Positions 1 to 7,455 of a DNA stretch of 40,398 nucleotides are shown here, in pieces. The position numbers and the translations under genes are program-made. Positions within the stretch are counted from its first letter, which is position 1; each line of letters opens with the position of its first letter. The notes beneath the pieces are model-generated. The model made no database searches. It was not told the DNA's origin and saw only the letters and a program-made list of their open reading frames with translations. The stretch spans positions 1-40,398 of the forward strand of contig JAHDVP010000041.1 of assembly GCA_023384575.1 (NCBI GenBank). The letters run 5' to 3'. This DNA is from Acidobacteriota bacterium. Lineage in GTDB: Bacteria; Acidobacteriota; Vicinamibacteria; Vicinamibacterales; JAFNAJ01.

Positions 1-658
1 CGCGGAGCCACTTCTGGCCGCAGGTGATCAGGTCGTGCGCCGTGAGGCTGTCGGCCAGCGCCTGCAGGCGCTCGGAATCCCGGCACTGGAGGAATGCGTT
101 CTTGCACTGGCGGAAGGCGATGCCCTCCTCGCGCAGACGGTTGGCGAGCCAGTAGGGCTGATTGAGGCAGACGCGGGCGGAGAAGGGGAAGGAGGGGCAG
201 ACGCGGACGAACATGCGGCCCCAGCGACGGTCGTTCAGGTACACGTTGTAGTGGACCACCCAACGCTGCGCGAACTGCAGATGCCAGCGGTTGGCGGCCG
301 GCGTGCCGATGGCCGTCCGGATCCGGGCCGGCTCCCGGGCCTTGAGGATGACGACGACCTCGTCGGGTTGCGCGCGCCGGAAGAACTGGTCGACGACCTC
401 GTCGCGTCGCCCCGTGGGCTGGGGGAGAATCGGGATGCGCCGCATCTGGGCGCGGCGCTCGATCCAGGCGTGGTATTCGTTGGCGATCTGACGGAGCAGG
501 AGGCGCGACACGGGATACTGGTTTCGATACTGCGTGAAGAACCGCACGACGCGTTCCGGCTGCTGAAACGGCTGAATCAGTCCGTTCAGCAACAGCCGAT
601 CGAAGCACCGATAGCCGAACCGGATGCTATCCTCGTGATGCTCGCGGAAGGCGTTCAT
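1..658 (-). CDS. Conserved-looking hypothetical protein, 3' end outside window
   Basis: An open frame of 219 codons runs from an ATG at 658 off the left edge. A good ribosome-binding site, TGGAGG, lies 6-7 nt before that ATG and supports the start. The protein begins MNAFREHHEDSIRFGYRCFD and is rich in aromatic and arginine residues, with no signal peptide and no membrane segment. A central block near residues 125-165 has alternating hydrophobic and aromatic residues (WHLQF, VVHYNVYL, WGRMFVRVCP). I do not recognise an enzyme motif. The sequence style resembles multi-copy hypothetical proteins I associate with Acidobacteria and Planctomycetes, but I cannot verify that here. It is divergent from the four-helix-bundle gene, with 66 nt between the two start codons. 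Function unknown. Confidence 0.75.
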   Translation of the reverse strand, partial: MNAFREHHEDSIRFGYRCFDRLLLNGLIQPFQQPERVVRFFTQYRNQYPVSRLLLRQIANEYHAWIERRAQMRRIPILPQPTGRRDEVVDQFFRRAQPDEVVVILKAREPARIRTAIGTPAANRWHLQFAQRWVVHYNVYLNDRRWGRMFVRVCPSFPFSARVCLNQPYWLANRLREEGIAFRQCKNAFLQCRDSERLQALADSLTAHDLITCGQKWLR

Positions 659-724
659 GGGAAACCTCCAGGACGTGAGACCTCCCAGAGGATATCCCCC
701 GGGCGCCTCCGCGAGAATCCAGCC

Positions 725-1102
725 ATGCGGGACTACCACCAGCTCGACGTCTGGCAGCGCGCCATGACCTACGCCGTCGAGATCTACGCGCTCACGGCGC
801 AGCTGCCGGACACGGAGCGGTTCAACCTGACCGCCCAACTCCGGCGGGCGGTAACGTCGGTCCCCTTGAACCTCGCCGAGGGCTGCGGCTGCAGCACCGA
901 CGCCGAGTTCGCCCGGTTCGTCGGCTACGCCTACCGCTCGCTGAAGGAGGTCCTCACCGGCCTCGAGCTGTGTCAACGGATCTACCCGTCGCTCCCGGCG
1001 TCCCCCGTCGCCACGCTGCTCGACGAGGGCAATCAGATCGCGCGGATGGCGCCCAGCCTGATGCAACGCCTCGGGATGGAGACGAAGTCGCGGCCGTGGT
1101 GA
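725..1102 (+). CDS. Four-helix-bundle protein (S23 / rRNA intervening-sequence family)
   Basis: This 125-residue protein starts MRDYHQLDVWQRAM. The pattern 'y..L.vW..am.l...iY..t..lP..E.f.Lt.QlrRAa.Svp.NiAEG' is typical of the 23S rRNA intervening-sequence or four-helix-bundle family (TIGR02436-like). The signature stretches RRAVTSVPLNLAEG and FARFVGYAYRSLKEV are both present. Family members form pentameric helical bundles; some lie inside rRNA intervening sequences and many, as here, are free-standing. Their molecular role is not settled. The ATG at 725 is chosen because family members start right at this motif. The frame stays open upstream, but that part is antisense to the neighbouring gene and looks like a shadow. 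The ribosome-binding site is weak. Confidence 0.88.
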   Translation: MRDYHQLDVWQRAMTYAVEIYALTAQLPDTERFNLTAQLRRAVTSVPLNLAEGCGCSTDAEFARFVGYAYRSLKEVLTGLELCQRIYPSLPASPVATLLDEGNQIARMAPSLMQRLGMETKSRPW

Positions 1103-1316
1103 CGCTCATGGCTCACGGCTCAACGCTCATCGCTGACACGGATATCAAGGGCGCAGCCCTTGGCTAGATTGGCGAACGCCACCGGGCGTCAGTCGAGAGT
1201 GTCGGAGCCATTGCATTGGGGTGGAGGGCTGTGCAGGCCAGTGGCCTGCAGCCAGTAGCCTGCGGCCGGACTGTCGGATTGGGACCAACGGAGCCGGACC
1301 GCGCGCACGAAGGACG
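1103..1316. repeat. Intergenic region with heptad repeat, hairpin and GCCAG-type repeat
   Basis: This non-coding gap separates two converging genes. Directly after the stop codon there are four 7-nt units of the form GCTCAnn (1104-1131). A perfect 7-bp stem with a GCA loop follows at 1146-1162 (CAAGGGC/GCCCTTG). Next comes a degenerate array of GCC-AGT-like words at about 1231-1264, ending in GCCGGACTGTCnnATTGGG at 1265-1283. That last motif recurs at 20132-20150. The hairpin has no T tract on either side, so it is not a classic intrinsic terminator, though it may mark the end of both transcripts. Confidence 0.6.
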
Positions 1317-2090
1317 TCAGGCCGGACGACGCTCGGCCGTCACGGCGGGCGCCGGCATCACGGGGTTGCGCCGGGACGCGGCCGCAAACGCCGCGCCGAC
1401 GATCTGGCGGGTCAGGTGGCCGACCGCGGTGCTGTTCGACGAGACGCGCCACGTCGGCGCGACCTCGCCGCCGAGGCGGGCCATGCCCGCGTCGGGAGTC
1501 AGCCAGCAGGCTGGCGCCTGCCGGAGTTCCCTGGTGATATCGCGCGCGCGCAGCGCGCCGAGAAAGGTCGACAATCGGCGGTTCACGACGACCAGGCGGC
1601 GGTCGGGCTCCAGCCCCCGCTGTTCGAGGCGCCGGAGAAGTTTCCGCGTCGCGACAACGCCAGGCACGCTGCCGTCGTCGACGATCACGCGAAGGTCGAC
1701 CTCGCCGGCCTCCGGGTCCCCCGCGAGCGACGCCGGCCCGGCATCGATGACGATGAAGTCGAGGCGATCCTGCTCCTCCCACCAGGCCGCGTCCTCGAAG
1801 CCGGCTTCATCGCGGCCGATCGCGCCCACGGGCACGGCGACGACACGAAGGCCGGGCCAGTTGGCCGAGATGGACGAGGCCAGGTCGCAGGCGGCCGTCT
1901 GCGACGGCGAGGCATCGACGAAGAGCACGCGGGTCGACGGACGCTCGGCCAGTCCGGTCGCCACGCTGACAGCAAGAGCCGTGGTACCGACGCCGCCGCG
2001 GCTTCCGGTGAACATGACCGTCAGGCCGTCCGGAGCCCGAGGCGTGAGGACCTGGCCGCGCGAAGCAGCCGGAACGACCGTGAGCGCCAT
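1317..2090 (-). CDS. TadZ/CpaE-like MinD-family protein with degenerate P-loop
   Basis: This 257-residue MinD/ParA-fold protein closes the tad locus. The deviant Walker A region reads GSRGGVGTT (residues 29-37), so both lysines of the usual KGGVGKT are replaced, by Arg and Thr. The second motif, LFVDASPS (about 56-63), and the Walker B-like VIDAGP (114-119) are kept, so the fold is intact but ATP hydrolysis is doubtful. TadZ/CpaE proteins localise the pilus machine at the cell pole, and atypical P-loops are known among them. There is no receiver-like N-terminal domain, unlike the full CpaE at 6185-7411. The start at 2090 is preferred because AGGAG lies 7 nt upstream; an in-frame ATG at 2135 adds 15 residues without a good site. 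Role as a second polar-localisation factor is inferred. Confidence 0.8.
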   Translation of the reverse strand: MALTVVPAASRGQVLTPRAPDGLTVMFTGSRGGVGTTALAVSVATGLAERPSTRVLFVDASPSQTAACDLASSISANWPGLRVVAVPVGAIGRDEAGFEDAAWWEEQDRLDFIVIDAGPASLAGDPEAGEVDLRVIVDDGSVPGVVATRKLLRRLEQRGLEPDRRLVVVNRRLSTFLGALRARDITRELRQAPACWLTPDAGMARLGGEVAPTWRVSSNSTAVGHLTRQIVGAAFAAASRRNPVMPAPAVTAERRPA

Positions 2091-2122
2091 GCCTGTCTCC
2101 TGCGACCCCTGAGGGCGGTTCG

Positions 2123-2177
2123 ATCTGGCGCACATCGCGCCAGGTCACCAGCCGTGGAATCGGCCCGGAGACGGGCC
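2123..2177 (-). other. Two intercistronic stem-loops between tadD and the last tad gene
   Basis: The 121-nt gap before the final tad gene contains two hairpins. One at 2123-2145 pairs CTGGCGC with GCGCCAG around a 5-nt loop, extended by an A-U and a wobble pair. The other at 2162-2177 pairs GGCCCG with CGGGCC around GAGA, a GNRA-type loop on the plus strand. Neither is followed by a T tract. Most other gaps in this locus are under 50 nt or negative, so this break may partly insulate the last gene or act as an mRNA processing or stability site. Confidence 0.4.
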
Positions 2178-2211
2178 CACTTGAGCTCGAGTGTGACGTG
2201 AGCGGCACGCT

Positions 2212-2970
2212 TCAGCTCGTGCCGTTCGACTGGCCCGCCCGGGCCCGCAGTCCCCTGAGCCGGCGGGCGGGGGGCTCCCACCCGGGTCGGGCGGCGAGGG
2301 CCGCCTCGTACGAGCGCTCGGCGTCGGCCACGTTCGAGGCGGCCTCCTCGATGAGGCCGCGGTGATACGCCAGCCGCCACGCCGGTGCGCCCAGGTTCTC
2401 GGCCACCCTCAGGTTGATCCGGGCCGCCTGCAGGTCTGCCCCCAGGTACAGCACGCCGGCGTAGACCTCCCGCAATGCGGCGTGGTCGGGGCGAAGGCGG
2501 ATCTGGTCGGCGAGGACCCGCCGGGCAAACGGGAGGTTGCCTTCTTCGAGCGCCACACGGGCGCGCAGGATGGCCGCCTCGGGGTGCGCCGGTTGAACCT
2601 GGAACAGGTCGTCGAGATACTGCTGCGCCGTCGTCAACCGGCGGTCCTCGTAGGCCAGCACCGCATTCACCATCAGCGTCGGCGCGTGTGCGGGGCAGAC
2701 GAACGCGAGCCGCTGAAGGTCGCGCTGCCAGGCGGCGCAGGGGTCGGGCACCCCCCTGGTCCAGAGCGACCGGCAACCGTCGGGGTCGACGATGGCCGCT
2801 CGCAGCGGCTCCCAGATGGCAGAGAGGCGCGCATCGGCGTCCTGGCAGTCGACCCGGAGATGTGCCGTCCGCGGCGCACACCCGACGAGCAGGCTGGCCA
2901 GCAGCGCGGCCGCGCCGCCGGCGGCGGACCACCGGCGGCGACGGAGCGACGACGCGGAGGGGGACGTCAC
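2212..2970 (-). CDS. tadD: TadD-like TPR lipoprotein
   Basis: The product is a 252-residue lipoprotein. An arginine-rich n-region and hydrophobic core lead to LLVGC, with the lipid-modified Cys at residue 31. The body is helical with tetratricopeptide-style repeats, for example the stretches HPEAAILRARVALEEGNLPFA and ADAERSYEAALAARPG. This matches TadD, the TPR pilotin-like lipoprotein of Tad systems, thought to assist the outer-membrane secretin. The GTG at 2970 is chosen because AGGAAG sits 7 nt upstream. An ATG at 3003 gives 11 more residues but has no obvious ribosome-binding site and lies 7 nt after the tadC stop codon. It lies directly downstream of tadC, almost certainly in the same transcript. 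Confidence 0.82.
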   Translation of the reverse strand: MTSPSASSLRRRRWSAAGGAAALLASLLVGCAPRTAHLRVDCQDADARLSAIWEPLRAAIVDPDGCRSLWTRGVPDPCAAWQRDLQRLAFVCPAHAPTLMVNAVLAYEDRRLTTAQQYLDDLFQVQPAHPEAAILRARVALEEGNLPFARRVLADQIRLRPDHAALREVYAGVLYLGADLQAARINLRVAENLGAPAWRLAYHRGLIEEAASNVADAERSYEAALAARPGWEPPARRLRGLRARAGQSNGTS

Positions 2971-3010
2971 GGCGCAACTTCCTGGGGGTTCGAGCATCGG
3001 CATGATTCAG

Positions 3011-3928
3011 CTACCGCGCACCGCGGAGCACGCTGTCGACGACCTGGATGAGCTGCTGGATTGCAGGCCCCAGTATCGACAGGAAGATCCCGGGCAGGAA
3101 ACAGGTGACGAGTGGGAAGACGAGCTTGACGGGCAGCGCCTGTGCGAGCGTCAGCGCCCGCTGGCGCCGACGATCGCGGAGGTCGTCGGCCTGCCGGCGC
3201 AGCGTCTCGGTGACGCTGGCGCCAACCTGCTCGGCCTGCACGAGCGCCGAGATGAAGACCGTGACCGAACCGACCTCGAGCCGCCTGGCAATGTTGCGGA
3301 GGGCCTGCACGCGCGGAATCCCGCCCAGCAGCTCGCGCTGGAACGCCCGCAGCTCGCGCGCGAGCGGCCGTGACGGCTGCGACTCGAGGATGCGCGAGGT
3401 CGCGGCGTCGAAGCCGAGCCCCGCCTCGGCGAGCGTGGCGTACAGCTCGAGCGTCAGCGGCAGGTCCTGCTCGATCGCGTTGACCCGCTCCCGGCGTGCG
3501 GCTCGGACGACCAGCGCCGGCACGGCGGCGAGCCCGAGGAAGAGCAGCCAGGGGGTCAGCGTGACCACCGACAGCAACGCGTCCCCGAGGCCGCCGGGCA
3601 TGTTCCCGAGCCCCGCCCGGAACCAGGCCTGGGCGGCGGGCGTCGACACCAGCCACGCGCCGAGCGCGCCCATCAGCACCGCGGCTCCCGTCGCCCCCAG
3701 GAACACCGGGGCGGCCACGTCGCCGCGATAGCCGGCGAGGTCGAGCCACCGGCGAAGGCCGCCGCGCCGGCCGACCCGCCTCGGCGCGACGACGGCCCCG
3801 AGCCCATCGTCGGCGTCGCGATAGGCACGCAGGCGGCGCAGGCTCTTGCGCCTCACCGACCACGAGACGGCCAGGGCCCAGGCGGCTCCGGCACACGTCA
3901 CGATCGCGAGAAGGACCAGCCACGCCAT
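3011..3928 (-). CDS. tadC: TadC, inner-membrane platform protein (T2SSF family)
   Basis: This 305-residue integral membrane protein has an N-terminal membrane helix (residues 1-22), a cytosolic segment, two central hydrophobic stretches, a T2SSF-type helical domain and a final hydrophobic segment near the C-terminus. The helical domain includes LTLELYATLAEAGLGFDAATSRI, split here as LTLELYATLAEAG and LGFDAATSRI, followed by QAEQVGASVTETLRRQADDLR. These are typical of TadC/GspF-like pilus platform proteins, which work with TadB as a heteromeric base coupled to the CpaF ATPase. The ATG at 3928 follows the tadB stop codon by 3 nt, so translation is probably coupled. Length is normal for the family. 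Confidence 0.92.
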   Translation of the reverse strand: MAWLVLLAIVTCAGAAWALAVSWSVRRKSLRRLRAYRDADDGLGAVVAPRRVGRRGGLRRWLDLAGYRGDVAAPVFLGATGAAVLMGALGAWLVSTPAAQAWFRAGLGNMPGGLGDALLSVVTLTPWLLFLGLAAVPALVVRAARRERVNAIEQDLPLTLELYATLAEAGLGFDAATSRILESQPSRPLARELRAFQRELLGGIPRVQALRNIARRLEVGSVTVFISALVQAEQVGASVTETLRRQADDLRDRRRQRALTLAQALPVKLVFPLVTCFLPGIFLSILGPAIQQLIQVVDSVLRGAR

Positions 3929-3931
3929 ACG

Positions 3932-4780
3932 TCAGAACCTGATGCGGCTCAGGCGATCCATCCAGAGCAGCCCGATTGCCTGCAGCACGATGGCGGCCGA
4001 CACGAGGAGCGATCCGATGTCGCCCGACACGAAGGCCTCGAACGGCCCGGGGCTCGTCCGCCACGCCACGAACGCGATCGCATAGGTGATACCGAGCACC
4101 CCGATCGACGAGACCTTCGACTCGACGCTTTGCGCCGCCACGCGACGGGTGAGCTCGATTCGGTCACGAATGGTCCGCCCCACCGTGGAGAGCGTCGCCG
4201 CGAGACTGCCGCCAGCCTCCCAGTGCACCGCCAGGGTCAGCGCGAACAGGCGGAACGTCTCGAGCGGCACGCGGTCGGCCAGCTCGCGCATGGCTTCGTC
4301 GGGATCGTCGCCGAGCCGGATCCGCCCGGTGATCTCCTCGAGGTAGGTGCGCAGCGGCGCGTCCGTTTCGCGGGCCGTCGCCTCGAACGCGCCGAGCAGG
4401 GCGGCGCCGGCACGCAGGGCCCCGACGATCAGGTCGATGGCCTCGGCGAGCTGCTGTTCGATGCCGATCACACGACGCTCGGCGATGTACTCCTCGACCA
4501 GGAGGGCGAGCACGCCGGTCATGACCGCGAACGCCAGCACGTAGACGAGCGGCCAGCCGGCCAGGACCAGGCCCGCGGCGACCAGGGCGCCGGCAACGCC
4601 CGGCAGCGTGCGGTACCGCGGCGGAAAGGCCACCGGCTGCCACGCGACCCCCTCGTCGTCGACGGTGTGCTCGGCTCGCAGACGATCGAGCGTCCGGCGT
4701 CGCAGCCACGCGTCGTACCAGACGTACGCGGCGACGCCGCCCATCGACGCCGCACCGGCCAGCACGGCAACCTCAAGCAC
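3932..4780 (-). CDS. tadB: TadB, inner-membrane platform protein (T2SSF family)
   Basis: The 282-residue product has an N-terminal membrane helix, a short basic cytosolic stretch, two hydrophobic segments near residues 60-95, a T2SSF domain and a C-terminal hydrophobic pair. The T2SSF domain contains LAEAIDLIVGALRAGAALLG and, later, FALTLAVHWEAGGSLAATLS. This is the TadB partner of TadC. The start is a GTG at 4780, inside the last codons of cpaF; the two genes share 8 nt (4773-4780), so translational coupling is likely. An LxEAxDLIVGALRAG stretch like this is characteristic of TadB rather than TadC. Confidence 0.92.
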   Translation of the reverse strand: MLEVAVLAGAASMGGVAAYVWYDAWLRRRTLDRLRAEHTVDDEGVAWQPVAFPPRYRTLPGVAGALVAAGLVLAGWPLVYVLAFAVMTGVLALLVEEYIAERRVIGIEQQLAEAIDLIVGALRAGAALLGAFEATARETDAPLRTYLEEITGRIRLGDDPDEAMRELADRVPLETFRLFALTLAVHWEAGGSLAATLSTVGRTIRDRIELTRRVAAQSVESKVSSIGVLGITYAIAFVAWRTSPGPFEAFVSGDIGSLLVSAAIVLQAIGLLWMDRLSRIRF

Positions 4781-6188
4781 CCGAGTGCCCGCGCGGCTTC
4801 TGGAACAGGTCGAGCGGCATCGACGCGCCCGTGTCGCGCAGCTCCTCGACCACCCGTGGCACGATGCCGGTCGCCACGAAGTCGCCGACGAGCTTCCGCC
4901 CGTCGCGGCCCCGCCGCCGGTAGACGAAGAGATCCTGCAGCAGCGGCGTGACGCCTTCCATGCCGGTGACCTCAGCGATGCTGTCGATCCGGCGCACGCC
5001 GTCCTCGTGGCGCCGGACGTGGACGAGCAGCTGCAACGCCGAGACGATCTGCTCGCGCACGGCGCGCGACGGCAGCTCGGTGCCGGCGAGCAGCACCATC
5101 GTCTCGAGGCGCGAGAGCGCGTCGCGGGGCGAGTTCGCGTGAATCGTGCACATGCCGCCGTCGTGGCCCGTGTTCATGGCCTGCAGCATGTCGAGCGCCT
5201 CCGCGCCACGGACCTCGCCGACGATGATGCGATCGGGACGCATGCGCAGGCTGTTGATCAGCAGGTCGCGCGGCAGGATGCGCCCGCGCCCCTCGACGTT
5301 CACGGGACGCGTCTCGAGCCGCACGACGTGTGCCTGGTCGAGTACGAGCTCGGCGGTGTCCTCGATTGTGATGATGCGCTCGTCGTCGGGAATGGCCTCG
5401 GCGAGCGCCCCGAGCAGCGTCGATTTGCCGGCACCGGTGCCGCCGGAGATCAGCAGGTTCTTCCGCGCGCGCACGACGATGTCGAGGAAGTGCGCCATGT
5501 CGGGCGACATCATGCCGAGCTCGAGCAGCTGGTCGCGTCGCAGGCGGCGGCGGCCGAAGCGCCGGATCGAGATCGTGGGGCCGTCGATGGAGACGGGCGG
5601 CAGCGTCGCGTTCACGCGGCTGCCGTCGGGCAGCCGCAGGTCGGCCATCGGCGAGGAGACGTCGATGCGCCGCCCGACGCGGGCGGCGATGCGCTCGATC
5701 ACCCGCACGACGTGCTCGTCGTCGCGGAAGCGCACGTCGGTGGGCTCGAGCCGCCCGAACCGCTCCACGTAGACCTGGTGAGGCCCGTTGACGAGGATGT
5801 CGGTCACGGCCGGATCGGCCATCAGCGGGGCGAGCGGACCGACACCGATCGTCTCCTCGGTCAGCTCCTCGGCGAGCCGCTGCCGCTCGAGGTCGTTGAG
5901 CGGCACCTCCTCCGTCGCGACGACCCGCGTCACGAACTCGACGACGGCGGCCGCGACCGTCTGCTCGCCACTGCCGAGCAGGTTGCGCTCGCCGAGCTCG
6001 GTGAGCAGCCGCTCCTGGAGCACGCCCTTCAGCGCGAGATAGCCCGACCGCTCGTTCACTCGCTCGATCAACGTGGGCCGCGACTCGTCGGCCACGACGC
6101 GGAACACCTGACGCTTGATCGTGCCGCGCAGCCGCTCGGCGGCGTCGGCAGAGAGCGACCGCGAGAACGGCGCGCGCGGATCGCTCAT
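4773..6188 (-). CDS. cpaF: CpaF/TadA, pilus assembly and secretion ATPase
   Basis: This 471-residue hexameric ATPase of the type II/IV secretion family powers Flp pilus extension and, in some Tad systems, retraction. The Walker A motif GGTGAGKST lies at residues 249-257. The Asp box (IITIEDTAEL), the Walker B region (RPDRIIVGEVRG) and the His box region (GHDGGMCTIHANSPRDALSRLETM) follow in the usual order and are intact. The upstream N-terminal domain (GVGPLAPLMADPAVTDILVNG) is the standard CpaF signature. The ATG at 6188 overlaps the stop of cpaE as ATGA. The frame stays open far upstream, but that part is antisense or out-of-frame shadow of cpaE, so a longer product is rejected. Confidence 0.97.
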   Translation of the reverse strand: MSDPRAPFSRSLSADAAERLRGTIKRQVFRVVADESRPTLIERVNERSGYLALKGVLQERLLTELGERNLLGSGEQTVAAAVVEFVTRVVATEEVPLNDLERQRLAEELTEETIGVGPLAPLMADPAVTDILVNGPHQVYVERFGRLEPTDVRFRDDEHVVRVIERIAARVGRRIDVSSPMADLRLPDGSRVNATLPPVSIDGPTISIRRFGRRRLRRDQLLELGMMSPDMAHFLDIVVRARKNLLISGGTGAGKSTLLGALAEAIPDDERIITIEDTAELVLDQAHVVRLETRPVNVEGRGRILPRDLLINSLRMRPDRIIVGEVRGAEALDMLQAMNTGHDGGMCTIHANSPRDALSRLETMVLLAGTELPSRAVREQIVSALQLLVHVRRHEDGVRRIDSIAEVTGMEGVTPLLQDLFVYRRRGRDGRKLVGDFVATGIVPRVVEELRDTGASMPLDLFQKPRGHSGA

Positions 6189-7411
6189 ACCGGTTCCCTC
6201 CCGCCGTCGGCGGCCAGGGCACGGGCCCCGGGTTCGGCGTCGGCGAGGCCCTCGTGCCGCAGCGTCTCGATCGACGTCACGAGATCGTCGATGGCCCGCC
6301 CGAACCCCCACCGGCGCGTGGCTCGCAGGACGTACGGCTCGCCGGTGTTCATGGCGGGCATCAGTCGACGTTGGTACGGCACGGCGAAGTCGACTTCCCG
6401 GCCGAGCCGGGACTCGATGTCCGCTACCGTCAGGTTCCCGGCAAACGACCGGTAGTTCTGGTTCAGCACGAGGCGCTGCCGCTCGGTGGGGACGTGCAGC
6501 CCGTCGAGCACCGGCAGGAAGCGTGCGGTGCCCGCCACGCACGGTCCGGTCCCCTGGAAGACGAGGAACGCCCGATCGGACACGTCGAGGATGGCCATGA
6601 CGACGCTGTCGAGCATTGGAAAGGTATCGACGATCACGAAGTCGAAGGCCCGCCTGGCCAGCGTCAGCACGCGCGCGATCGCCTCGTCGTCGACCGAGGC
6701 CGCCTCGACGGCGTCGGTCGGCGCGGCGAGCAGACGGACGCCTGCCGCATGCGGGAGCGAGAGTCGTCGCAACAGCGTCTCGTCGAGCCGATCGCGGTCT
6801 CGGACGGCATCGACGATCGACGGCGTGGTCGGCAAATCGAGCATGAGCGCGCAGATGCCGAGCTGCAGTGAGGCGTCGATGAGCAGCACCTGCCCCGGGT
6901 GCCGCTGAGCGAGCGCGCACGCCGTCGAGACGGCGAGCGTGGTCTTCCCCACTCCCCCCTTGTTGCTGATGAACGAGACCACCGTGCCGGCCGCGACCGA
7001 CGGCACCGCCGTCCGCATCGCGGCGACTCGATCGAGCAGCTGGCGGAGCTCGGTGCTCGAGAGCGGGCGACGCAGGAAATCCTGCACCCTCGCGCGCAGG
7101 GCCTCGATGATGATCGCACCCTCGGACTCGCTGGCCGCGAGCTGCGAGGGGTCGTACACCGCCGCCACCACCGCATCGGGCGCGACGAGCCCCACCTCGC
7201 GGGCGAAGGTCGTGAGCATGCGGGTGTCGCGTGCCATCTCGACGCAGATCAAATCGGGCTGCCGGCTGCGCGCCGCGGCAACGGCGTGGCGGAGGTCGCC
7301 CACGTGGTGCGTCACGGGCCGATGGTTCGGGACGCCGGCGAGCGCGGCGTCGAACTCGTCCCTCAGCGTGTCTCCGTGTCCCACGACGAGCAGATGCAGC
7401 GTTCGGTCCAC
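6185..7411 (-). CDS. cpaE: CpaE, MinD-like pilus localisation ATPase with receiver-like N-terminus
   Basis: The 408-residue product has two parts. Residues 1-130 look like a degenerate response-regulator domain (HLLVVGHGD at the start, PDLICVEMA in the position of the phosphoacceptor strand), as in other CpaE proteins. The rest is a MinD/ParA ATPase with an intact deviant Walker A, KGGVGKTT (residues 151-158), then LLIDASLQLG and FVIVDTFP. CpaE/TadZ places the Tad machine in the cell. The start is a GTG at 7411 with AAAGG about 7 nt upstream. The end overlaps the cpaF start by 4 nt. It is the ATPase-competent paralogue of the degenerate protein at 1317-2090. Confidence 0.93.
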   Translation of the reverse strand: MDRTLHLLVVGHGDTLRDEFDAALAGVPNHRPVTHHVGDLRHAVAAARSRQPDLICVEMARDTRMLTTFAREVGLVAPDAVVAAVYDPSQLAASESEGAIIIEALRARVQDFLRRPLSSTELRQLLDRVAAMRTAVPSVAAGTVVSFISNKGGVGKTTLAVSTACALAQRHPGQVLLIDASLQLGICALMLDLPTTPSIVDAVRDRDRLDETLLRRLSLPHAAGVRLLAAPTDAVEAASVDDEAIARVLTLARRAFDFVIVDTFPMLDSVVMAILDVSDRAFLVFQGTGPCVAGTARFLPVLDGLHVPTERQRLVLNQNYRSFAGNLTVADIESRLGREVDFAVPYQRRLMPAMNTGEPYVLRATRRWGFGRAIDDLVTSIETLRHEGLADAEPGARALAADGGREPV

Positions 7412-7455
7412 GCGTCAGCCTTTCCCACCTTCGACGGTTGCGTTCACGGACATGG

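Noticed and set aside
1103-1316. CRISPR-like array in the repeat-rich gap
   Set aside because: Units are 7-15 nt, degenerate, without spacers or cas genes; the same holds for the gaps at 20100, 22300 and 32078.
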